A DNA stretch of 64,000 nucleotides from Mytilus galloprovincialis (Eukaryota; Mollusca; Bivalvia; Mytilida; Mytilidae), in the NCBI RefSeq assembly GCF_965363235.1, contig NC_134839.1, forward strand, positions 80,687,410 to 80,751,409, given 5' to 3'. The position numbers and the translations under genes were made by a program. Shown piece by piece: positions 48,792-60,594 of the stretch; positions within the stretch are counted from its first letter, which is position 1, and every line of letters starts with the position of its first letter. Below the pieces are notes generated by a model that saw nothing but the letters and a program-made list of their open reading frames with translations, was not told the DNA's origin and searched no databases.

Positions 48792-49437
48792 TGAGTGGTG
48801 ATCGGCCAATGACACCTTTAGTAAGGCTATGATCTCTTGTTTATACTTCATGTATTATTACTATCAAGGAGATACAAATTCTTGTTACTATTAAACAAGA
48901 GAAACAAAATATCAATTAATGCACAGAAAAATTATACTCCAGTGCGACAACATTGGGGATGGGAGTAAGCTTTAGATATATTTAAATAATAAGCTAGAAA
49001 TTATCCAAGGACAAGACACTAATTTTGTTTAGCCCTAAAAGCATACCCGTATGAAGGACAAGCATAAAAGACGAAGAAATTTAACCTTACAAGCTAAACT
49101 CTCTAGAGATTGTACTTTGAATCCACAATTGCACCGGACCACTGATCTGCTTCTGAACTACATGCTACTATCCTTCAAATGTTTCGAATTGATTGCACAT
49201 AAATTGCGATAAACAAACAGACCGAATTGATGTATCGAGATTCATATTCAAAGTAGCATAATAAGAATTAGATCACAGTTGTGTAAAATGCATTCAATAA
49301 AAAAGATCTCAGAAAATGCGTGCCTTCACATCAAATGAGCTTATGAATTTTATAACATTCTTTATAGAAATTAAATATACAGATCTCCTTGTATTAAATA
49401 ATGTCATGTTCTTTTGATATTCTTAAGAAATACACAA

Positions 49438-49720
49438 ATATAATCTCAAACAAGTTGCTGACATCAAACAATAATAATCTCGAACCAGTAACTGACACCA
49501 AACAATAATCAATGATATTAATCTCAAACCAGTATCTGACACCAAATAATAATAATATATATCAAACCAGTATCTGACATCAAACAATAATAATCTCAAA
49601 CCAGTAACTGACATTAAACAATAATAATTTCACAACTGTAACTGACATCAGACAATAATAATCTAAAACCAGCAACTGGCACCAAACAATAATAATCTCA
49701 AACTAGTAACTGACATCAGC
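49438..49720. repeat. About eight ~34-36-bp tandem units
   Basis: The unit consensus is AATAATAATCTCAAACCAGT followed by AACTGACATCAAAC. Copies differ by point changes and a short insertion near 49500. Confidence 0.85.
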
Positions 49721-49782
49721 ACTGATTGCAATGATAATCCTGATCAGATTGAATTCATATAGCAATGTAAAGAAAAGCATGG

Positions 49783-50325
49783 GTGACAAAATACTATCTT
49801 TCAGAATTCCATTATATTATTAATCCATATGTTTGCATTGGGTGGCTTACAATATATCACCAAAGTGAATATATTTCTAAATTAAGATGCTATAATGTGA
49901 AAATTCCAGTAGAGCTGGGTAGATGGTATAATATTCCGGAAGAGGAAAAGATATGTAATTTGTGTTCAAATGCTATTGGTAAATTAATGAATACCATTAT
50001 TTATTCAAATGCAGCTCCATCTTAGTAAAAAATATCAGAAATCAACACATTCCAGAATACTATCCCAGTGCAGCAAAAAATGAAAGGACTACCAGTATAC
50101 TATCATTGTATGTTGATACAAAGGTACTAAAATGTATCTTTATTAGTTTCAAAGGTAACGAAAATATTATTTAGTATAGTAATTATTAATATAATCCATT
50201 TCAAAGTTGTTTTATTTCTTTTCTATGATTGTATGTGATTGTATTTTGTATATATTTACCTCTTGTTTCACATGTGAATGTGACGGAGTGTTTCTAAATA
50301 AAGCATATTGTATTGTATTGAAGTA
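49783..50325 (+). mobile_element. 3' fragment of a LINE with TATTG tail
   Basis: The ORF contains LRCYNVKIPVELGRWYNIP and EEEKICNLCSNAIG, the conserved C-terminal Cys motif of a mollusc LINE ORF2. It breaks soon after (frame change near 49985). The 3' end AATAAAGCATATTG is followed by short TATTG repeats at about 50305-50322. No RT remains. Confidence 0.7.
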
Positions 50326-50730
50326 AACATTTGATTTACTGTTCAAAAGCCAATATAGTTAGTTCACCTTACAACACATTAGGGTCGCCAATGCTTCTTT
50401 AGATGTTATGTCTCAATTTTTTGTATTATATGGTAGATTATTGTTGTCTTTATTTAAGTAAAAAGAATTTCAAAGACAAATGTGATTTATAACTAATCAT
50501 GCAGTTATATCGTATATTTCGTAAACCCTAAACTATTTTGCACCTTAGAGCTTTTGGTGTTTTTTTTCTTCGGATGCTTAAATAAATATTCAAATATACA
50601 AGTGTTCTATGTTTCATTTGCACAGCTTTATATTTCACATTGTATATATTGATCCCTTGGATGACTGTCTTTCTTGTGCTTGACTATGAATGTTATATTG
50701 TTGTTTATTGTTGCGAATAAACTTTGTCAT

Positions 50731-50891
50731 CAGTGGCGGATCCAGAAATTTTCATAAGTGGGGGCCCACTGACTGACCTAAGAGGGGACCCGCTCCAGTC
50801 ACGCTTCAATGAATCCCTATATAAGCAACCAAATTTTTTCCCAAAAAGGGGGGCCCGGGCCCCCTGGGCCCCCCCTCTACATCCGCCTCTG
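50731..50891. mobile_element. 161-bp MITE with CAG ends and 5-bp target duplication
   Basis: It begins CAGTGGCGGATCCAG and ends CTACATCCGCCTCTG (imperfect inverted repeats). GTCAT flanks it on both sides (50726-50730 and 50892-50896). The interior is C/G-rich (GGGGGGCCCGGGCCCCC), unlike its surroundings. A very common mussel-type repeat. Confidence 0.8.
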
Positions 50892-52454
50892 GTCATAATG
50901 AAAATGCTGTATTTATTGATTTTAACCCGCTCATATTTTATTCGTTAACTTGTTCAGTAGGCCACAGTGTTCCACGCTTTTCTGTCAAAAGCCCAACTAA
51001 AGCACAAGAAAACGCTGGACACGCACCGTCACGTCTGTGAATTTCACTATCGATAAAATAACAAAACGTGTCATCCTTTTAAAACCGTAACGGTATTGTT
51101 TATGAAGTATGCTGTATATCAAAATTTCAATACTAGAGTGCATATGATATTTCATGCAAAATCTGTGTTTTGTTTGATACATTGCATTTGTTCTTGTTTT
51201 AATAAAATGATATATTCTTGATTTAAAATGCACTCCAGTTTCAGGGGGATCCTGCCAGGCTTTGTTGGCCTCGGGTGTTGTTGAAAGAAATACCGAATAA
51301 TTAATTAAAAGAATCAGTTATTAATCAACGAATTAAATTTGCTAAAATATGGACTAACTTGGAATGAGCTAAATATGATAAAACCATTACTAGTTCACGA
51401 AATGACACATACATAAATGATCATAAATATTATAAAACCAATACACGAATTGATATCAAAAGATCTTAAAATACTTCATAAACATAAACCATTCAGAATA
51501 ATTTAAAAAATCTTAAATCAAAATAAAATGTACAACAAAAGCAGAACAACATGTATACAATCAACACACACAGCATATAGAATACTGCATCCAGTTAGTA
51601 TAATGGCCTATAATGAAAATCTTTCAAATTGTATCGCCCTCAATAATTAATTATCTCCCTTGACTGAACTCATTACGGTAAGAGACATTTAACAATCGGA
51701 ACTACTCGGCTTTTCTGGTTGCACGAAGAAATAACGCATAGCGAGAATGGCCGAGTAGTTACGATTGAGACATTTGATAGAAATGAATATTTTATTGGCA
51801 ACATGTGACATATGTTGAAAATAATGATACATTTCCAAAGATCTCGGTACAATATGTTACGGTATATTGTTTATATAGTTTAGTGTATGCAGTTTGTACA
51901 TGTGTGTATAATGTATTATCATATATTGTATTTTAAATGCCTGTTCATTTTGTTTGTACCACAATGAATATATATAAAAACATAAAATCATAAATACAAC
52001 TATATATGTACATATTAACACATTTAAAAGATTTGTATAGTAAGAAAGTCTTACTTTACAAATCCTAGCACATTTTAAGTATTTTATATACAATGTTACC
52101 AAGGATTTATATAGTAAGACTATTGACCAGAACATTCCTCTGAATATCATTTATGGAAAGATATACCAACAGTATATAATTGGATCATTAACATTCAATC
52201 TCTTATATCAACACTTGGAGAGCTTCACTACAATTCGATAGTGACTTGATAGATAATCATTTGATACCAGCTGAATTGGATTATATCTATATTTTAACGT
52301 AACAATAAATCATAGAATATATTTTTAAAAAAAATCCTTTTAATACATGCCAGATTCATTTAATATTCGCCTTATCTGCTTGGTGTTGAGGGTATATTGA
52401 CTATTCTCTTTCTTGTCGCTGACTTTATTAATTCAGTTTTTCATATAAATCTGT

Positions 52455-52765
52455 GTGATTAATGCCGTCTATAAGGATGTGTAGTAAGATAAGCAAGGAG
52501 ACATGTGATATGATTGAAATGAGACAACTATCCATCCAATATCAAATGAAGATTTTAAAAACTAGTAGTCTACATGCACAATCGATGAATGTATGTCATC
52601 CACAATCATCAAAACCCATGAAGTTAAGACATAAAAGTAAAGAGGTGTGGTATGATTGTCAATTGAATGAGACATCTCAGTTCACCAAACTGACAGTTCA
52701 AATGACGTTGATGTCCCGGTAAGCAATTATTCAATCTATCGTTATTTCTTATCTTGATAGGCAAA
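52455..52765. repeat. Mussel interspersed repeat with a spurious ORF
   Basis: GATATGATTGAAATGAGACAACTATCC and GTGTGGTATGATTGTCAATT belong to an abundant short repeat family. The 86-codon plus-strand frame (52462-52722) lies wholly inside it and is not gene-like. Confidence 0.4.
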
Positions 52766-53290
52766 AGTCAGTGTTTTACATGTATATTTGTAATTGTGCG
52801 CTATAAAGTCAATACAAGGCAAAATTGTACAAAAAGTATCTACTGTTAGACATTAAACATTTTAGTTATATATCTAGAAGCCACAGTTTAGACCTAGCAA
52901 GCATTAAAGTTACAAACAGAAAAGTAAGACTTTTGTTTTAATTCTTGACGTAAACTGCTGTTACTTACCTCCTATGTACAGTCAGAAAAAGATGAAAGTA
53001 ATCTTCTTTGATATATGACAAGTCGCTCTTTTCAAGTTAATTTCTGTATTATACTACATGCATAATACATAATCAGGAATAATTCAATGATTGACTACTT
53101 GAGTGGCCGTTATGACAGAGAGCTGACACTATAAGGTTGCCCTATTTAATTCATGCACAAATTGATTTAAGTGCTCTGACAAGAAAGAAAAGTGCATTTA
53201 AAGATGTAATGTTATTCATTTAATAGTACAATTAAAATAAAATGCTTGCAGTACAAATTGGCTAACGTTTCTTTAATGCCTTTATCATGG

Positions 53291-53600
53291 TTATGATGAT
53301 TGAAACCGGCTAGAGTAACATGCAGAGGCAGTTTGATAGGGTTTACCACTGGGCCCCCTCTTTAACAGTACTTGTCCCAACCTTATGAAAATGATCAGCC
53401 ACTGACATGTATGACATGAATATAAAACGCAATGCACAGTTGCAGTGAATCGTCCTGTGAAATGTGTGGTCAATTCTTTTTTGCCACAAAAATGGTTTTG
53501 CACCTGTTTCCCCGAGATTGATAGTTTCTGAAGATGCAAATTCGAAAAAAGCTGTAATGACATCATTTACAAGAATGAGATTTTGTTTTCATTTCTTTGG
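53291..53600 (-). pseudogene. Possible transposase relic
   Basis: Minus-strand frames contain LGETGAKPFLWQKR and, in another frame, RGPSGKPYQTASA, which loosely resemble the central part of pogo/Tigger-like DDE transposases. Frames change and stops occur. The match rests on short words only. Confidence 0.25.
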
Positions 53601-54127
53601 CAATTGACTGAAATTTTTTTTTACAGAAGTTACATGTATACAAACACATTGTCAACTGTCGTTATACACATTGCATGACAATGTGATTGTCCATCAAATA
53701 AAACACTTAAATTACGCTTTTTCGTCAATTGAAAATTGAGTGATAATCAATAATAATTACATTTAAGAATGAATAAAGTCCGTTACCATTACAATATTGT
53801 CTATACGTGACAAAAATAAGAAAACAACCCGATACATGTCATGTGTACAAAAAAATCACGTTCCGATATCATAAGTGACGAGTACAAAATATGGAAGTAG
53901 TGGCGAGTAGCGTAAATGTTATGTTTTATTATAAATTTGAATTGTTGTTAAACTAAAGAAAGCTATTGATAAACTAAATAATACCTTGTTGTTCAATATT
54001 TTCAAAAATCTTGAATTAAATTGTAATATTTCTTTATTTAAGTAAGACTTCAACGACAAATATGATTTTTTTTGTAAGATTTTTGTACAAAATTGCTCAA
54101 ATTTAAGACAAATTTTCTATAAAAAGC

Positions 54128-54679
54128 AATAACTCGACTTATTTGTAGATCGTAATTTGCTGAACATTATTGCTGAACTGACAGTTTATCTCTATCTTAT
54201 AATATTTAAGATAATATAACCCAAAATTTAAGACAAATTTTCAATAAAAAGCAATAATTACATTAGATGTATGTTTCATTATGATACTGTATTCTGATTG
54301 GCTAACTGCACATCACGTGTTATTCCGTAAGCAATTGCATTGCTCAATAAAACTTTTCATTCATGATAACACGTGCTCCCACAATAAAGTGCACAGGTGA
54401 ATTAAATAAAACAATAATAAAATTCGTGTTTTCATGATCATTGCTAAAAAAATGTAATTATAAGTATTGAATGCTTCTTTTTGTAACTTCATAGGGAAGC
54501 GCTTCCGCGCTTCATACAAAATGTACTTCGGTCAACGCTTTTACACCCCAATGAAGTAACAAAAAGAAGCATTCAATTCTTAAATAACTCGACTTATTTG
54601 TAGATCGTAATTTGCTGAACATTATTGCTGAACTGACAGTTTATCTTTATCTTATAATATTTAAGATAATAACCCAAAA
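54128..54679. repeat. Direct ~96-bp repeats flanking a palindromic element
   Basis: AACTCGACTTATTTGTAGAT... through ATTTAAGATAATA occurs at 54128-54224 and 54585-54679. Between them, 54466-54492 and 54551-54577 are inverted 27-bp arms (GAATGCTTCTTTTTGTAAC) with one mismatch, around GGGAAGCGCTTCCGCGC. Confidence 0.75.
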
Positions 54680-57600
54680 CTGCAAAATGTCCTTAAAATT
54701 ACCAATTCAGGGGCAGCAACCCAACAACGGGTTTTCTGATATGTCTGAAAACAAAATAGACCTTGACCTGTCATAGGATATATTTTGTGAACTAGATACC
54801 CTTTCGGTGGTTTAGGCAAAGTTTGGTTATATTTTGCCCAGTAATTTCAAAGGCCGGGACAGTTTTTTTGTAAAAGATTTAAAATAATATTGAAAAATGC
54901 GAAAAACTTACTTTAAAGGCCATTACGCCGGATCCTTATCGGTTGATTTTTTTATTGAAGGCCGCTGGTTTTCTCAGGGCACTCTCGGAGTCTCCGTCCT
55001 CCTCCACAAGTAAAAACTGGCCGCCACGAAAAAGCCAAATGTAGCGATTACTAAAGGGGAGTTAAAACATCAACAATAATCAATCTAAATTGATTGGTCT
55101 ACTCATAGACATCTATGGTCTACACAATGGTTTAAAACACGCCTATCTTTGTAGGAAACATTTGTATCAGATCTACCAAAGTATGTCAACCGTAGTTATT
55201 TCGTCTACCAACAGCCAATCGGAAATATAAGTATTGCAGTAAATGAAAGCACTGTCATACAAGTAGGAGGTTTAGCTAGTTATAAAACTAGGTTTAATTC
55301 GCCATTTTCTAAATGAGGAAATGCCTGTGCCAAGTGTAATTTAACGCATGCGCATTGTGGGTTCAAAAATAGATTGTTCGCGTCAATAATTAACAGTCGA
55401 GTGTTGAGCCACTATATCCCAGGCTAGTAATTAACCATCATTTTTGTAAATATTATACACAGTAAGTTTAAAGTATAATCATGTTGATAAGAAGATTAAT
55501 AACATTTTGGATAATTATGCTTGTCATATAAGTCACTAGGCAAAGTCTTGCACCACCAGCAATATATTTACAAAAATGTAAAATAGTAAAACTTTTACTA
55601 AAAGTTATAATTATGCAATCGATATCCTTTGATGTTAAATTTCTCACAAACTGGACAAATTTTAATGTATAATATGCAAATAGAAATACATATATATTCA
55701 CATGAACGCTGAGCCGTCAATGCATGTCTCGTTTTATGCACATCGAAGCTAGATGAAACGCAGATCAGTACATACAATAATTACTGAAGTGTGTCGGAAA
55801 GGATAATCTAGCACTGTATTGTGTGTGTAACAGATTTTATACTACTGTAAGTACTTCTTGTTTCTCCATATCAATAATAACCACACCATCTGGTGTCATC
55901 CAATAGGAAATACATTCTTTGTAATCAATGCGATAAATGTAACAGTTCCTAGGGAGGTTAATTAATTGATATAACCATCCCAACTGAAGAAGGAATATAC
56001 AGTTTGGGGCGTCGTGTTTTAATATTCCATGGTATCGACCTACTCCTACACATTAAAAGTAAGTTATATTTATTTTTAGATTAATATTGCTATACATACA
56101 ACGTAGATTTTGTACAATAGATGTAGTTATTTCAAACAACAATAAACATTGATAACTTGCATAGCTTAGGGCCATGTCAGTACAACGTGTGATGATCGAT
56201 GGGAAAGACATTATCTTTCTACAGGTTATTATCATTTCACCATGTCCTGTCAGTTTTCTTTTTCTCTAGTTTTTTTTTAAAACGCGTAATGCCCATGGCA
56301 ACAAATCGATGTTTAAAAATAGCAATAGCAATAGCAATCAAATCAAATTTCATATTATATATGTTAAGTGGTTTCACTCGCAACATATATTCTGTATCGA
56401 GCAAGTTACATATATGTTCGATATCAGACTTTCATACAAACCCAAAGTGTGTTATACTCGAGATGTTATACGACATGAAACCCTTTAAATACACATTATC
56501 TGACTTGTATTATTTTTCTGCAAAGATTTGTAAGATGTGCATCATGATTCTTCCGTTTTTTTTTGTTTTTGTTTTTCTATAAATCGGTCTGATGTTTTTT
56601 CATCGTTTGAATTGTTTAACATTTCGTCATGTCGGCTCCTGTTATAGCTGCCTAAACGATATAGTTGAAACCGTATACGGTTAACTATAAAGTTGCTTAA
56701 ATCTAAGTCTCATTGAAAAATTTTACATCATTCGGGATACACTCGTATTCTATCTTGTTTCTAAAAGATATAAGAAGATGTGCTATGACTCCTGACTTCG
56801 GACAGGCAAGTTTGCAGTCTTGATCACAGCACCCATCGTATCCCTTTTTATTTAAATTCAGTGCTACAAGTATAAATAATGACACTTACTTGGTAACAGT
56901 AGGTCATGTATCAATGGATATATGTGTGCTAACTTACAAAATCTTACAATATACATATAATTTTCTATTATATTTCGAGAAGAATAAATTGCATAGTTTC
57001 GTCCAGGAATAAGCCCAGACAGTAAGGACGTTTTTGTTGCCTGTAAACTGCATGGTCTCGGTTTCTGATAGGTTTGATAAACCTTCTTTTTGTTCTTACT
57101 GACCAGTTCCAAACTAGTTAAACTAAAACGAAATTGGCTGCAACAAATACGTCCTTGGTTCACTTTTACAGGTTGTGACTTGACTTGGACGGAGAGTTGT
57201 CTCTTTGGAACTCATACCACATCTTCTTATATCTAATGTATATATGGTTCCTGTTAACATATTGTTTTTTACATAATTACAAAAGAATCTTTTTTTAGAT
57301 AGACACATTATTTTATTTTACCAATTTTAGAGTTTAAAGACCTCAAGTATACATAAAGTTCGGCGCATTCTTTCACAAGACAAACTCTTACCAATTCAAT
57401 AGGATATTTGTTTGCAGTAAGACTGTTTTCATTTTTGAATCAAATCTTTCAAGGCGTATACCAACAAGGATCCTTCTGCTAAAATACAATTTCTAAAAAA
57501 AAAAAAAAAACACTCTCGAAGGTGATTCCAATCATTTTTCTTAACTCTATGTAAAAGGATGTGGAAATCCATAAAAAACAAACCTATTTTACGGCGTAAC

Positions 57601-58950
57601 AGGGGTTTAGTATACATTGTACATGTAATTCAATACACATTAAAAAGGGCCATAATCTGATAGCCTTTCTTAACCAACAGAACAAGATTACGTTTATGTG
57701 CACCTGGCGCAAAATCACTTACATGTGACTTTTGTGATTATTATACATCTAATGATGAATATTAAATATATGTTTTATAGCAATGAACAGATGTTTGTAC
57801 ATTATACAAACTGAGTCCAAACCAATATAAAAACCGATATAAATTACCAATTTTAGATTAAAGTTTTTATCGTGTTCACGACAAGAATCAAATATATACT
57901 GTGTATACTATGATTCTTTCATTTACTAAAAAGTATAGCTTTCATTAAAACGTCTGTATTCTAACACTATATTATCTATGACCATGATGACATTCCTCCC
58001 AAGAAATAAACTCGATTAACGATTGCTTTTAAAGTTTCCTCTTGCGTGCATCTAACTTATACGGATTTTTTCCCCATTTTCTCTGTACGTCTGACCACCA
58101 GTGCACGTGGTCATATACGCCAATGTGACGCCGGCATTACATGTCCCATGCGCAATTGGCTTCTTTTCTTACAATAATCATATTTAAAGGAAGTCTATGT
58201 TAGATGACATTTAGATGAGTTCAAAGTTTATATCGTTTATCACACAAAATTTATCGACAGAGGTAAATCGGTATATAAGTATAGAATAATCTAATAATTT
58301 TAAAATATTTAGTACAAAAACTTAGTTTTAGATTGCAAAATTACATTCTAACTAGAATTTTTGACATATCTAAGTATATTTTGCATACCTATCTGTCTCT
58401 ACGGGCTGTGCACTTACTCAAATTTGCATTTGAGAAAAGAGCATTAATAGCTGGCTAACTCATGTCCACTGATTTGACTCAAATTCCCATTTTCGATATA
58501 TAACAAAAAGACATACTTAAACGTAAACCCAAATGATCGACAAGTAACAAGTCAAGAATACGACAGTTGTTTCCGTTCAGTTAATGTGTTTCAGCTTTTC
58601 AGTCTGATTTTTGACAAGGGACTTTCCGATTTAAATTTTTCTTGGAGTTTAGTATTTTTTGTTATCTTAATTTTAACGTTTTATACATTTTTTGTATTGA
58701 TTTGACTGTCTATGTAGTTATTAATACAATTAGTCTGAAACAAACGAAAGAATCCATATACTCGATAATATATACCAGCATTTCGTGTTCATGTTAGTAT
58801 AGACGCCCTCTAATTAACCATCAAGATGACCGCCAAAGACTTCCGACGGTCACACAATCCGATATAAACATAAACATTAATATAAATAGATAGCGAGAAA
58901 TTTGACTGTTCTAGGTCTGTTAGATATTATGTTGTAGGTTAAAAAAATCA
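54680..58950. other. Mostly featureless AT-rich intergenic stretch with repeat fragments
   Basis: I recognise a fragment of the 7100-type repeat (54690-54790), a SINE body fragment (54965-55030), a 57190-57235 short repeat and a homopolymer at 57493-57510. Small ORFs (for example 56199-56582) show no domain, and AT-rich composition explains them. Confidence 0.4.
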
Positions 58951-58959
58951 AGTTAATCA

Positions 58960-59170
58960 TCGTTTTTGAGCAGTATAAAAATTTTGCAGATCAAACCAGT
59001 CAACGAAATGGATGACCTATGTTTCACTTTCAAAGTTGACATTCTTTTCCTTTTAATGGCAGATCACGACATGTATAACAAATCTCTAGCCAAGAGGTTA
59101 AATTGGAGGTCGCATGAATACGGATTCAGTGAGATCGAATTATTCACATGCAAGTGAATAATTCATCAGC
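58960..59170 (+). repeat. Conserved small ORF in a likely repeat, hairpin at its end
   Basis: The 63-codon frame (58966-59157) ends in GAATTATTCACATGCAAGTGAATAATTC, a 9-10-bp stem with a 6-nt loop that overlaps the stop. I cannot tell whether the frame is coding. The hairpin is clear. Confidence 0.4.
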
Positions 59171-59407
59171 GACCTGTCTTAGCTTACTTTGACAAAATTG
59201 AACTTAACTGGTTGCTAAAAGCGGATTATTTTTTTTTCGCTATTTCACTTTCATTTATGACTGAACATTAAATAAACATACTTTATTATTTTTATTCATC
59301 ATACCAAATGTCTCTTTAACATACATGTTGGAACCTCACTTAAATGATTTCTAAAAAAAAAACAAAAAAAAACACAGTGTTCTTCATCCGAATAACTCTC
59401 TCATTTT

Positions 59408-60226
59408 TAGCTCACCTGGCCCGAAGGGCCAAGTAAGCTTTTTTATATCACTTGGCGTCTGTCGTCCGTCGTCGGCGTCCGTAAACTTTTACAAAAATCT
59501 TCTTTCCTGAAACTTCTGGGCCAAATTCAATCAAACTTAGTCACAATCGTAGGGTATCTAGTTTAAAAATTGTGTCCGATGACCCCGCTTCCCAACCAAG
59601 ATGGCCGACATAGCTAAACATAGAACATAGGGGGTAAAATGCAATTTTTTGCTTATATATCTGAAACTAAAGCATTAAGAGGAAATTTGACAGGAGGTAA
59701 AAATGTTCATCAGGTTAAGATCAATCTGCCTTGAAATTTTCAAATGAATCAGACAACCCGTTGTTGGGTTGCTGCCCCTGAATTGGTAATTTTTAGAAAC
59801 TTTTGCAGGTTTTGGTTATTATCTTGAATATTATTATAGATAGAGATAAACTGTAAACAGCAGTAATGTTCAGCTAAGTAAGATCTACAAATTAGTCACA
59901 TTACCAAAAAGGTCAATTGACACCATTAGGAGTTATTGACGTTTAAAGTCGTTATTTTTTTTAAAAACTTCTCCGGAAACAACTGCGACAAATTTAACCA
60001 AACTTGGCCACAAGCAGTATTTGGGTATCTAGTTTTAAAAAAATGTGCCCAATGACCCTGCCTGCCAACCAACATTGCAGACATGGCTAAAAATAGAACA
60101 GGCATAGGAATAGGCAGTCTTGACTAATATCTCTGAAACTAAAGCAAATTATAACAGTTGCCTTATTTCATGCAACAATTGTATAAAAATATCAGGTGAG
60201 CGACACAGGCTCCTTGGAGCCTCTAG
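59408..60226. mobile_element. Second copy of the hairpin-tipped bivalve element
   Basis: It starts TAGCTCACCTGGCCCGAAGG and ends CAGGTGAGCGACACAGGCTC CTTGGAGCCT. It has about one and a half internal units. It lies 360 bp upstream of the first recognised ceramide synthase exon. Confidence 0.75.
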
Positions 60227-60594
60227 TTCTAATTTCAGACATTTTATATACTTACAGTTAACTTTTTTTTCTATATCTCGTAACTTGTGCCTCTTAATGC
60301 TTATTGTTATTCATAATTTAAAATCATTCCTAGATTTTCAACTATAATATATACTTATACACATATATATATATATAGAAAGGTAGATATATTTTATACC
60401 TTTTTACCGTATTATTTTTAATAAATTCTTGGACGGTTATGCTTATTTACCTCGCTTGCTTAAACATGTGCTTATATAGATGAATATATATAAATGCCTG
60501 CCAATCCACGAAGAGGAAAAACAAAACCATAAAAATAATAAAGGTACATTCAAAATAGGTTATGTTTTTTTTTTTTTTCTTTTTCAGAGTTTCG

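Noticed and set aside
50705..50948. ORFs on both strands with Gly/Pro/Arg-rich products
   Set aside because: They lie in the GC-rich core of the 161-bp MITE.
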